The position numbers were made by a program, and so were the translations under genes. This document shows, piece by piece, positions 56,011-64,000 of a stretch of DNA of 64,000 nt. The stretch comes from Caldibacillus thermoamylovorans (GTDB lineage Bacteria; Bacillota; Bacilli; Bacillales; Caldibacillaceae): positions 35,687 through 99,686 of the forward strand of contig NZ_CCRF01000022.1 in the NCBI RefSeq assembly GCF_000751775.1, in the 5' to 3' direction. The notes beneath the pieces are model-generated. The model had not been told where the DNA came from. It worked only from the letters and a program-made list of their open reading frames with translations, and did not search any database. The first letter of the stretch is position 1, and each line of letters opens with the position of its first letter.

Positions 56011-56043
56011 ATGAGGCAAGATAAGGTTTCTCTCTTGCCTCTA
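56011..56043. terminator. Hairpin terminator between rlmCD and the convergent recombinase gene
   Basis: GAGGCAAG and CTTGCCTC form an eight-pair stem. On the minus strand it is followed by ATTTTTTCATTTT, on the plus strand by a weaker TATTCAATTTTT. It marks the left edge of the island. Confidence 0.82.
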
Positions 56044-57519
56044 TTCAATTTTTGGTGTGGTAAACCGGTAATGAATTATTGGTGTACCGTCCTCTTTTAC
56101 CTCGATTCGATTAATCAGTCGATGGAGAATATCCTCGGTTAATTCATCGAAATTTAGGAATTGAAGTAATTCCTTTTTGAGCTTTTCAATCGTTTCGATT
56201 ACATCCTCGCTTTCCATCAATGAAAGAAGTTCATTTTTCTGTTCCATTAATTCAGTTAAATCCTTGTTCGTTGCTTCAATACTCTCTTGATATTCTTCAT
56301 TGGTAATGATTCCGTCAGCTAACAGGTTGATGAATCTTCTTTTTCGATTTTGTAAAACATCAATCTGTTTGTTAATCTTATTGATTTTCTTTTGAGAATC
56401 CGATTTTGTACTTTTCGATTTTCTCTCCATCTTCTTTATATATTGCTCTTTGTCAATTTGATGAATTAAGGATTTTATGTCATTTAGAATTGTTTCTTTT
56501 AAAAAATCCTCTTTTATTGTGTGGGCGGTACAAGCTTTTTTTCCATGACGTGCATAAGCCCCACAAATGTATCCGTCTCGATTGCTTCGGAACCACATAC
56601 CTGTACCACAATCGGCACAAAAGAGGACATTAGTAAAAAGATGTATCTTGGGTGCTGTAATATATTTTCTTCTCTGCTCTAATTGATTTTGGACAGCATC
56701 AAACGTTTCCCTAGATATAATTGGCTCATGTGCATTTTTGATAATAAACTGTTTTTCTTTAGGAACGTTTTTTCTTCTTTTACTTGTTACACTTACTGTC
56801 GTTGTTCTTCCTTGAACAAGATCCCCAACGTAATGGGGATTTGTCAAGATGCATCTAATTGTAGAATCATGCCACTTATCTCCTGCGTTTGCTTTTCCAG
56901 CTATTTGAGCAGGGGTTGGAACTCCCTCGTTATATAGCCGTCTTGCAATACTTTGTCGTCCGTTTCCTTCCAAATATTCTTTAAAAATTCGTCTAACAAT
57001 ATTTGGTGTCTCATCATTACGGATATACAATTTTCCATCTCTTACTTCATACCCATATGGAGGGTTTGATCCTTTAAAAAGTCCATTTTTTGCTCGAGTT
57101 TTTAATGTCTCTTTCACACGATTACTCGTGTTTTGAGATTCTTGTTCGTACATCCATGCATAAAGGCCAAACATATGAGTGTTCCCTGTTAATGTATTGA
57201 TCGCATTATCTAATGTAATAATGTGAATCCCTTGGTTTTCACATAAGTTTTTGATTTTATAGGATAATTCTCCATTTCGGGCAAGGCGTGATAACTCTTT
57301 GGCAAGAATGATATCGAACTTCTTATCCTGAGCATCTTCAATAAGTTTTTGAAGTTCTTCTCGTTTTGCCGTCGTCCCGCTCTCAACGTCAATATAAAAT
57401 TTGTAAATATCCCAACCTTTTTCCGCTATATAATTATAAAACAGTTCTTGCTGATATTTTAAGGAATCTTTTTGTTCTTCTTTATCGGTAGAAACACGAA
57501 CATATACTGCACATCTCAT
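56041..57519 (-). CDS. Large serine recombinase
   Basis: 492 residues. The N-terminal resolvase domain has VRVSTDKEEQKDSLKYQQ with the catalytic serine near residue 10 and LSRLARNGELSY near 85. A recombinase domain follows (IFKEYLEGNGRQSIARRLYN). A zinc-ribbon with FCADCGTGMWFRS and YICGAYARHGKKAC comes next, then a coiled coil at about 365-470. This is the architecture of phage-type integrases. It is convergent with rlmCD and presumably integrated the neighbouring island. It overlaps the small upstream gene by four bases. Confidence 0.94.
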   Translation of the reverse strand: MRCAVYVRVSTDKEEQKDSLKYQQELFYNYIAEKGWDIYKFYIDVESGTTAKREELQKLIEDAQDKKFDIILAKELSRLARNGELSYKIKNLCENQGIHIITLDNAINTLTGNTHMFGLYAWMYEQESQNTSNRVKETLKTRAKNGLFKGSNPPYGYEVRDGKLYIRNDETPNIVRRIFKEYLEGNGRQSIARRLYNEGVPTPAQIAGKANAGDKWHDSTIRCILTNPHYVGDLVQGRTTTVSVTSKRRKNVPKEKQFIIKNAHEPIISRETFDAVQNQLEQRRKYITAPKIHLFTNVLFCADCGTGMWFRSNRDGYICGAYARHGKKACTAHTIKEDFLKETILNDIKSLIHQIDKEQYIKKMERKSKSTKSDSQKKINKINKQIDVLQNRKRRFINLLADGIITNEEYQESIEATNKDLTELMEQKNELLSLMESEDVIETIEKLKKELLQFLNFDELTEDILHRLINRIEVKEDGTPIIHYRFTTPKIE

Positions 57520-57686
57520 TTTGAATCATACTCCTTCTCGTCTTTTTGAGATGTAGCAGTGTTTACCTTACTAGCATTATTGACGAGTTCTTCAATTTTA
57601 TGATCAATAATGGAATTTATAACATCCATGAAGGTGAGCGAAGTATCTGCAAAAATTCGCTCAACGGTGTTTTCTGATCTATTCAT
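57516..57686 (-). CDS. Small protein encoded just upstream of and overlapping the serine recombinase
   Basis: 56 residues, starting MNRSENTVERIFADTSLTFM after GGGAGAG, mainly helical and acidic with a charged C-terminus. The stop TGA overlaps the recombinase ATG (ATGA), so translation is coupled. Size and position suggest a recombination directionality factor or a similar accessory protein, but no homology is recognised. It is too short for most gene finders. Confidence 0.65.
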   Translation of the reverse strand: MNRSENTVERIFADTSLTFMDVINSIIDHKIEELVNNASKVNTATSQKDEKEYDSK

Positions 57687-57720
57687 GATTTATCGCTCTC
57701 CCTTTTATAATTTTTCAATA

Positions 57721-57780
57721 TAAAAAAATCCGCAGAATTACATAACCAATAATGTGAATGGTTACGTAACCTCTGCGGTT
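57721..57780 (-). terminator. Strong hairpin terminator of the 61-residue gene
   Basis: CCGCAGA and TCTGCGG close a long stem that continues with GGTTACGTAA-like pairing. On the minus strand it is followed by ATTTTTTTATATTG. It separates the 61-residue gene from the recombinase operon. Confidence 0.85.
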
Positions 57781-57805
57781 CTCGCTTTTTATTGGGTTAC
57801 ACTAT

Positions 57806-57991
57806 TTATTTGACTTTGTACAAATATTCTTCAATGCGATGTTTATAGGTATTTCCCTTTCTATTGTAACGATTTCTTCTATACTCAAATAAGAAATTAG
57901 TTAGCTGTGAATGTTCTTCTGTTGAAAGTTTTGATGGATGATTCACTCTTATATAGAGAAATCCCTTTAGATTTCCTTGGTTGTTAATCAT
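57806..57991 (-). CDS. Small basic protein, 61 residues
   Basis: Starts MINNQGNLKGFLYIRVNHPS after AAAGGAG and is rich in lysine, arginine and tyrosine, with a tail of FEYRRNRYNRKGNTYKHRIE. No membrane segment. Ribosome binding site and terminator are both good, so it is probably expressed. Family unknown; it lies between recombinase and restriction genes. Confidence 0.6.
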   Translation of the reverse strand: MINNQGNLKGFLYIRVNHPSKLSTEEHSQLTNFLFEYRRNRYNRKGNTYKHRIEEYLYKVK

Positions 57992-58532
57992 TTTTCTTCT
58001 CCTTTTCTTTATCCATAGAAATTTTTAACTAATCATTAGCATATGGTCATATAGCCTCTGCGGATTTCACCTTTTATAGTGTGATCGAATATTTTATTAA
58101 CTGCGTGCTTGTTTTGAATGTTTATAACGAATTTAATTCTCCGACTTCACATCTATGTTTGCTTTCTTATATTTCTATCTATATGACTTTAACTTGTTGT
58201 TCGAATATATGCTGCACTTTGGATAGCAAATTCATCTCCTTAGTTATTTGTATTTTCCGTTTTGCATAAAGCATTGTATCTTCGTTTTTTCATATTTGAA
58301 GAGAAATAAGGAATTTTTTTAAAAATTTTTAGTTGATTTTTTGATTAACCGATTTGTTCTGAAACATTATACTTATCGATTCAATGTATTTTAATAGGAT
58401 TTTAAAATTTTTTTAAGATATTTTGGATTAATCAATTGGGTAAATAGTTATAGGTCTCCATGATTATCCTTTTAATAAAATGAGATAAATAGGTATAATG
58501 AAGATATATTAGATGCAGCAGGAGGAAGTTAT
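57992..58532 (+). promoter_or_regulatory. 540-base AT-rich intergenic region ahead of hsdMSR
   Basis: No convincing gene. A GCCTCTGCGGATTTCACC block near 58050 resembles the right arm of the terminator at 57770, forming an imperfect 45-base direct repeat around the 61-residue gene. The best -10 is TATAAT at 58494-58499, 34 bases before the hsdM start; its -35 is not clear. Confidence 0.45.
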
Positions 58533-60005
58533 ATGATTACAGGGGAAATTAAAAATAAAGTAGATAAAATATGGGAAACGTTTTGGACAGGTGGAATTAC
58601 AAATCCACTAACTGTTATCGAACAATTTACTTATCTTTTATTTATAAAAAGTTTGGATGAAGCGGAAACGATTAAAGAGAAGGAAGGGGAAATTTTAGGC
58701 ATTCCTTTTGAAGGAATCTTTCCAGAAGATAAACAACACTTGCGCTGGCACCGTTTTAAACAGCTCGGATCCCCAGAAGAAATGTATCGTGTTGTTTCCG
58801 ATGAAGTTTTTCCTTTCATTAAAAATTTACATGGTAAAGATAATTCAGCATACTCCAAGTACATGGGAGATGCGATGTTTTTAATCCCTACAGCGAATAT
58901 GCTAGCAAAAATTGTTGAGGGAATTGACAATCTACCACCAGCAACTGATCGTGATGCTCAAGGGGACTTATATGAGTATTTACTTTCGAAATTATCAACT
59001 TCCGGTACAAACGGACAGTTCCGTACGCCGAGACATATTATCCAAATGATAGTTGAACTTATGAAACCAACACCAGAGGATATTATTATTGACCCTGCAA
59101 TGGGGACTGCTGGATTTTTAGTTGCAGCAAGCGAATACTTACGTAAACATCACAATGACATGTTCCTTGTTCAAGGCTTAAAAGAACATTACCATAATAC
59201 CATGTTCTACGGAAATGATATGGACCGGACAATGCTACGTATTGGTGCCATGAACATGATGCTACATGGTGTCGATAATCCAAATATTGACTATCGGGAT
59301 TCGCTTTCTGAAATTAATAAAGATAAAGAAAAATATACATTGGTACTCGCTAATCCGCCATTTAAAGGCTCATTAGATTATGAAGCAGTTTCAAATGATT
59401 TATTGAAAATTGCCAAAACTAAGAAAACCGAATTATTATTCTTATCCTTATTTATTCGAATTTTAAAACCGGGTGGTCGGGCTGCGGTCATTGTTCCAGA
59501 TGGTGTGTTATTTGGAAGTTCAAAAGCACACAAAACGATACGAAAGGAAATCATTGATAACCATAAATTGGAAGCTATAATCTCCATGCCGAGCGGAGTG
59601 TTTAAACCGTATGCAGGAGTTTCAACGGCGATTATGATTTTCACAAAAACCGGTGCAGGTGGTACAGATAATGTCTGGTTCTATGATATGAAAGCAGACG
59701 GATTTTCATTGGACGACAAACGTACACCGATTGAAGAAAATGATATACCAGATATTATAGAACGGTTTAATAATTTAGAAGCAGAAAAAGAACGGAAACG
59801 GACAGAACAATCCTTCTTCGTACCGGTTGAAGAACTACGGGAAAACGACTATGATTTGTCGATTAATAAGTATAAAGAAATTGAATATGAAGAAGTCGAA
59901 TACGAGAAACCAGAAGTAATACTCAAAAAAATTGAAGTTTATGAAAAAGAAATAATAAATGGTATCAAAGAGCTTAAAGATCTAGTAAAGGATGTAGTTA
60001 GATGA
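58533..60005 (+). CDS. hsdM: Type I restriction-modification system, methyltransferase subunit HsdM
   Basis: 490 residues. An N-terminal helical bundle (FWTGGITNPLTVIEQFTYLL) is followed by the N6-adenine methyltransferase domain with the SAM-binding DPAMGTAGFLVAA near residue 188 and the catalytic NPPF in VLANPPFKGS near 273. GGAGGAAG precedes the ATG. Its stop overlaps the hsdS start by four bases. With HsdS it methylates the recognition sequence and with HsdR it forms the restriction complex. Confidence 0.96.
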   Translation: MITGEIKNKVDKIWETFWTGGITNPLTVIEQFTYLLFIKSLDEAETIKEKEGEILGIPFEGIFPEDKQHLRWHRFKQLGSPEEMYRVVSDEVFPFIKNLHGKDNSAYSKYMGDAMFLIPTANMLAKIVEGIDNLPPATDRDAQGDLYEYLLSKLSTSGTNGQFRTPRHIIQMIVELMKPTPEDIIIDPAMGTAGFLVAASEYLRKHHNDMFLVQGLKEHYHNTMFYGNDMDRTMLRIGAMNMMLHGVDNPNIDYRDSLSEINKDKEKYTLVLANPPFKGSLDYEAVSNDLLKIAKTKKTELLFLSLFIRILKPGGRAAVIVPDGVLFGSSKAHKTIRKEIIDNHKLEAIISMPSGVFKPYAGVSTAIMIFTKTGAGGTDNVWFYDMKADGFSLDDKRTPIEENDIPDIIERFNNLEAEKERKRTEQSFFVPVEELRENDYDLSINKYKEIEYEEVEYEKPEVILKKIEVYEKEIINGIKELKDLVKDVVR

Positions 60006-61213
60006 TTTCTAAATATAAAATTTACCCCTTGAAAAAATTTATCAAGCAAATTAGGGGAGTCTCTTATAAAAAAGACCAGATATCAGAAAAACCAATAAAA
60101 GATTTTATACCACTATTAAGAGCTACGAATATTCAAAATGGAGAATTAACATTCGAAGATTTATTGTATGTAGAACCCTCTCTAGTAAAAGATGAACAAA
60201 AGTTTAAAAAAGGAGATATTCTTATTGCTGCGTCTAGTGGAAGTAAAGAAGTTGTTGGAAAACCAGGACAAGTAAAAGAAGATGGTAATTATACCTTTGG
60301 TGCGTTTTGTAAATTAATTAGACCAAATAATAATATTATTCCAGATTATTTAAGACACTTTTTTAATACTGATTATTATTCTCAAACAATCTCACATACG
60401 ATTAATGGCGCTAATATTAATAATCTTAGAAATGAACATATAGATAATTTATTAATTCCATTACCATCATTAGAAATACAAAGAAAAATAGCAGTATTAT
60501 TAAATAAAGCTCAAAACTTAATGGATTGTCGTAAAGCACAAATTGAAGCATTAGACCAATTAACGCAAAGTGTGTTTTTGGAGATGTTTGGGGATCCAGT
60601 TAAAAATCCTTTGAAATGGGATATAGTAAGGCTTGAACAAATAGGAGAATGGAAAAGTGGTGGAACTCCATCCAGATCTAACAAGGAATATTTCAAGGGT
60701 AGAATTCCATGGTTATCAGCTGGCGAGCTTAATAGCATATTTACTTATTCTAGCAATGAACATATTAATGAGGAGGCATTGGAGAATTCAGCAGCAAAAT
60801 TAATTGAAAAAGATAGTTTATTACTTGGAATGTATGATACTGCGGCGCTTAAATCAACAATTAATAAAGTAGAATGTGCATGCAATCAAGCTGTTGCTTT
60901 TGCAAAATTGGATAGATCAATAGTTAATACGATTTTTGTATATTATTGTATACAAATTGGTAAGAGCTATTACAAACGGCTACAAAGAGGAGTCCGTCAA
61001 AAAAACATGAACCTCACAATGATAAAAAATATACAAATTATTTGCCCTAAGATTGAATTACAAAGAGAGTTTGCAAATGTTGTAGAGAATGTACTTGAAC
61101 AAAAAGAAAAACTTGAAAAAGGACTAATAGAACTGGAAAATAACTTTAATTCACTAATGCAACGTGCCTTCAATGGTGAACTATTTACGGATGAAAAAGT
61201 TTCTAACCGTTAA
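60002..61213 (+). CDS. hsdS: Type I restriction-modification system, specificity subunit HsdS
   Basis: 403 residues with the expected two target-recognition domains, at about 1-150 and 200-350. Each is followed by a conserved helical repeat: LPSLEIQRKIAVLLNKAQNL near 160 and the LQREFANVVENVLEQKEKLE segment near 352. The second domain opens with GEWKSGGTPSRSNKEYF, a common HsdS pattern. The DNA sequence recognised cannot be predicted by reading. AT-rich codon use is somewhat stronger than in hsdM. Confidence 0.95.
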   Translation: MISKYKIYPLKKFIKQIRGVSYKKDQISEKPIKDFIPLLRATNIQNGELTFEDLLYVEPSLVKDEQKFKKGDILIAASSGSKEVVGKPGQVKEDGNYTFGAFCKLIRPNNNIIPDYLRHFFNTDYYSQTISHTINGANINNLRNEHIDNLLIPLPSLEIQRKIAVLLNKAQNLMDCRKAQIEALDQLTQSVFLEMFGDPVKNPLKWDIVRLEQIGEWKSGGTPSRSNKEYFKGRIPWLSAGELNSIFTYSSNEHINEEALENSAAKLIEKDSLLLGMYDTAALKSTINKVECACNQAVAFAKLDRSIVNTIFVYYCIQIGKSYYKRLQRGVRQKNMNLTMIKNIQIICPKIELQREFANVVENVLEQKEKLEKGLIELENNFNSLMQRAFNGELFTDEKVSNR

Positions 61214-61231
61214 TTAAAGGGAGGTGTCAAC

Positions 61232-64000
61232 GTGTCCAACTTTAGCTTTTTAAAAGACAAAAAACAGTATCGAAGTTTTACAAATGCTTGTTTTGAAGCG
61301 GAGAAAGGTTTAGTTGTTAGCCCAGCTGTCAGCGCAATTCAGTCTCGCCGTGCGCTGGAGCTTGCTGTTAAATGGGTTTATAGTTATGACAGTGCGCTTA
61401 AAGTTCCTTATCAGGATAATCTTTCAAGTCTGATACATGATAGGAATTTTTTGGGTATTATTGATGAACATTTATTAAAGCTTATGGAATATGTGGTCAA
61501 ATTAGGGAATCATGCTGTCCATACAAATGCACAAATTACTCGTGACAAAGCGGTATTGTCCCTCCATCATCTTTTCCAATTTATTGCATGGATTGATTAT
61601 TGTTATTCTGATGAATTTACTGCTGGGGAATTTGATGAATCCTTACTTCCGGTTGGAGAAGAGAAACCGGTGCGCCCGAAAGAATTACAAGATTTATATG
61701 AACAATTAAGCGCGAAAGATAGAAAACTAGAAGAAATTATTAAAGAAAATCAACATCTTCGTAAAAGGGTAACGGAAAAACGGGAACACAATACAAAAGA
61801 AAATCACTTCCAAGTTGATGAATTAAATGAATTTGAAACAAGACTAAAATATATCGATTTAGACTTGGAACTCGCTGGTTGGGAGTTTAATAAAGATATC
61901 GTTCGAGAATACCCAGTTGTTGGTATGCCAAACAAAGAAGGCAAAGGATTTGCTGATTACGTTTTATTTGGTGATAATGGGAAACCTCTTGCTGTAGTGG
62001 AGGCAAAAAGAACATCAAAAGACCCGAAAATTGGTCGCCAACAAGCAAAACTGTATGCTGACTGTATTGAAAAAATGTCTAGCACTCGTCCAGTAATTTT
62101 CTATACAAACGGTTTGGAAACATTTATTTGGCATGATCCATATCCGCCAAGAAAAGTTTCTGGATTTTACAATAAAGAAGAACTAAGTTTGTTAATCGAA
62201 CGTCGCCAAATGAAGCGTCCATTATCAAATGTACAAATTAATGATGATATTAGTAATCGTTACTATCAAAAAGAAGCCATTTTAGCAGTTTGTGATGCTT
62301 TAAGTCGTGGTCAAAGAAAGGCTCTTCTTGTTATGGCAACAGGCAGTGGGAAAACAAGAACGGCTATTTCGATTGTTGATGTTTTGACACGTCATAATTG
62401 GGTGAAAAATGTTCTCTTCTTAGCAGACCGAACTGCATTAATTAATCAAGCATACAGAAACTTTAATAACTTACTACCAAGTTTACCTTTATGCAATCTG
62501 CTAGATAACAAGGATAACCCAGAGGAAAGCCGAATCGTCTTTTCTACATATCCAACGATGATGAATGCCATCGATGAGGCGAAAAGAAAAAATGGCAAAA
62601 AACTATTTACCGTTGGACACTTTGATCTCATCATCATTGATGAATCGCATCGAAGTATCTATAAAAAATACCGCAGCATTTTCGATTATTTTGATGGAAT
62701 TTTACTCGGCTTAACGGCAACCCCAAAAGATGAGATTGATAAAAATACGTATGAAGTGTTTGAAATGGAAAATGGTGTTCCGACTTATGCTTATGAGCTG
62801 GATCAAGCTGTAAAAGATGGGTTTTTAGTTGATTACCGAACAATTGAAACAAAGACAAAGTTTCTAGAAGAAGGTATTCATTACGATGATTTATCGGAAG
62901 AAGATAAAGAAAAATATGAAGAAACCTTTGATGAAGAAGATTTTAGGGAAGATATTGACAGCTCTGCCTTAAACGAATGGCTCTTTAATGACAACACCAT
63001 CGATATGGTTCTGAAAGATTTAATGAACAAAGGCATTCATGTAGAAGGCGGAGACAAGCTAGGCAAAACGATTATTTTTGCGAAAAATCATCGCCATGCC
63101 GAAAGAATCGTAGAACGGTTTGACGCATTGTTCCCAGAGTATGGTGGAGATTTTGCTAGAGTCATTGATTATAGCATAAAATATGTTCAAACATTAATAG
63201 ATGACTTTTCAGATAAAAGTAAAATGCCACAAATTGCTGTATCTGTGGACATGCTTGATACAGGGGTAGATATTCCCGAAGTAGTCAATCTTGTATTCTT
63301 TAAAAAGGTTCGTTCGAAAACAAAGTTTTGGCAAATGATTGGTCGTGGAACACGGCTTTGTCCAGATTTATTTGGAATTGGACAAGATAAAACGCATTTC
63401 CTAATCTTTGACTATTGCGGAAACTTTGAGTTTTTCCGTGAAAATCCAAAGGGAATGGAAACTCAAGTTGGTAAAAGCCTCACAGAAAAACTATTCAATG
63501 CCAAAGTGGATATTATCCGTGAATTACAAGGAACTGAGTATCAAACAGAAGAATATATCAAACATCGCAGTGAATTAGTCCATGAAGTAACAAGGGACGT
63601 TCTTGCGCTTGATAATGACAATTTCCGTGTTAGACAACATCTGCAATATGTGGAGAAATATAAAAATAAGGACAATTGGGTGTCATTATCAGTTCTTGAT
63701 ACGAATGAAATTAAAGAACATATCTCACCGATCATTGTCCCAGTTCAAGATGATGAATTTGCTAAACGTTTTGATTTATTAATGTATACGATTGAACTGG
63801 CCAAATTACAAGCGAACAATGCCACAAAACCAATTCGCAGCGTCATTCAAACGGCGGAAGCACTTTCTAAACTTGGTACGATTCCACAAGTGATGGAGCA
63901 AAAGCATGTCATTGAAAAAGTATTGACGGAAGAGTTTTGGGATAGTGCTGATATATTTGAACTAGACGAAGTGCGTGAAGCATTAAGGGATTTAATCAAG
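61232..64000 (+). CDS. hsdR: Type I restriction-modification system, endonuclease/translocase subunit HsdR (3' end outside the window)
   Basis: GTG start after GGGAGGTG; 923 codons without a stop reach the window end. A DUF4145-like N-terminal segment has QSRRALELAVKWVYSYD near residue 35. A charged coiled coil lies at 155-190, and a PD-(D/E)XK nuclease follows with FADYVLFGD near 238 and VVEAKRT near 256. The SF2 motor has Walker A TGSGKTRTA near 371, DESH near 470, TATPKDE near 494 and GRGTRLCPD near 702. It cleaves unmethylated DNA after translocation. Confidence 0.95.
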   Translation, partial: MSNFSFLKDKKQYRSFTNACFEAEKGLVVSPAVSAIQSRRALELAVKWVYSYDSALKVPYQDNLSSLIHDRNFLGIIDEHLLKLMEYVVKLGNHAVHTNAQITRDKAVLSLHHLFQFIAWIDYCYSDEFTAGEFDESLLPVGEEKPVRPKELQDLYEQLSAKDRKLEEIIKENQHLRKRVTEKREHNTKENHFQVDELNEFETRLKYIDLDLELAGWEFNKDIVREYPVVGMPNKEGKGFADYVLFGDNGKPLAVVEAKRTSKDPKIGRQQAKLYADCIEKMSSTRPVIFYTNGLETFIWHDPYPPRKVSGFYNKEELSLLIERRQMKRPLSNVQINDDISNRYYQKEAILAVCDALSRGQRKALLVMATGSGKTRTAISIVDVLTRHNWVKNVLFLADRTALINQAYRNFNNLLPSLPLCNLLDNKDNPEESRIVFSTYPTMMNAIDEAKRKNGKKLFTVGHFDLIIIDESHRSIYKKYRSIFDYFDGILLGLTATPKDEIDKNTYEVFEMENGVPTYAYELDQAVKDGFLVDYRTIETKTKFLEEGIHYDDLSEEDKEKYEETFDEEDFREDIDSSALNEWLFNDNTIDMVLKDLMNKGIHVEGGDKLGKTIIFAKNHRHAERIVERFDALFPEYGGDFARVIDYSIKYVQTLIDDFSDKSKMPQIAVSVDMLDTGVDIPEVVNLVFFKKVRSKTKFWQMIGRGTRLCPDLFGIGQDKTHFLIFDYCGNFEFFRENPKGMETQVGKSLTEKLFNAKVDIIRELQGTEYQTEEYIKHRSELVHEVTRDVLALDNDNFRVRQHLQYVEKYKNKDNWVSLSVLDTNEIKEHISPIIVPVQDDEFAKRFDLLMYTIELAKLQANNATKPIRSVIQTAEALSKLGTIPQVMEQKHVIEKVLTEEFWDSADIFELDEVREALRDLIK

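Noticed and set aside
58081..58269. Plus-strand frame of 62 residues ahead of hsdM
   Set aside because: Cysteine- and tyrosine-rich random-looking composition, no usable ribosome binding site; it covers the promoter region of the hsd operon.

Overview
The window looks like a chromosomal segment of a low-GC Bacillaceae species (Bacillus or a close, possibly thermotolerant relative). The basis is the purE-K-C-S-Q-L-F order, the Bacillus-type gatCAB, yerO/swrC, dgkB and rlmCD genes, purine and c-di-GMP riboswitches, PurR boxes, strong AGGAGG ribosome binding sites and frequent GTG/TTG starts. Species cannot be fixed from sequence reading alone. No rRNA, tRNA or CRISPR array was seen.

Layout. 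1-6.1 kb (minus strand): purine operon purEKCSQLF behind two PurBoxes, a guanine-type riboswitch and an intrinsic terminator; purB is absent from its usual place between purK and purC. 6.3-9.9 kb: pyruvate phosphate dikinase and its regulatory kinase/phosphorylase. 9.9-10.9 kb: a transposon-like unit with perfect inverted ends carrying an HTH-membrane regulator. 11-15.4 kb: yueI, a 115-bp hairpin tandem array, and gatCAB for the transamidation route to Gln-tRNA and Asn-tRNA. 15.6-18.8 kb: thioredoxin-like protein, aldo/keto reductase and alanine racemase.

18.9-33.0 kb: a succinate-semialdehyde dehydrogenase gene (gabD) is cut in two by a 12.6-kb composite element. Two directly oriented IS4-family copies bound it, and a 9-bp target duplication lies only at its outer ends. 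The cargo is a run of accessory genes: GNAT, VanZ-like, LOG, MazG-like, GrpB-like without a start codon, CPBP protease, isochorismatase-like and TatD-like. 33.2-38.6 kb: dgkB; a decayed lia-type envelope-stress locus (liaI, liaH, truncated liaF) joined to a fragment of a PTS EIIB gene; then a c-di-GMP-I riboswitch with terminator ahead of an EAL phosphodiesterase and a small overlapping partner gene. 38.7-45 kb: a YknXYZ-like ABC exporter, a YfcE-like phosphoesterase, about 15 copies of a 52-bp hairpin repeat, and an amino-acid permease. 45-54.5 kb: an Rpn-type nuclease remnant, a membrane protein, the TetR/RND pair yerO-swrC with an operator filling the promoter spacer, a YhaQP-like ABC exporter, another hairpin array interrupted by a 120-bp MITE, and a broken membrane-protein gene.

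54.6-64 kb: rlmCD followed by an island with a large serine recombinase, two very small genes and a type I restriction-modification operon hsdMSR (hsdR runs off the end). From memory of B. subtilis 168, where gatCAB, yerO, swrC, dgkB and rlmCD are close neighbours and a recombinase gene (yefB) plus restriction-type genes follow rlmCD, this region looks like a conserved backbone repeatedly opened by insertions. The most unusual features are the density of structured intergenic repeats, the composite transposon in gabD, the riboswitch-controlled EAL pair, and the liaF/EIIB junction.
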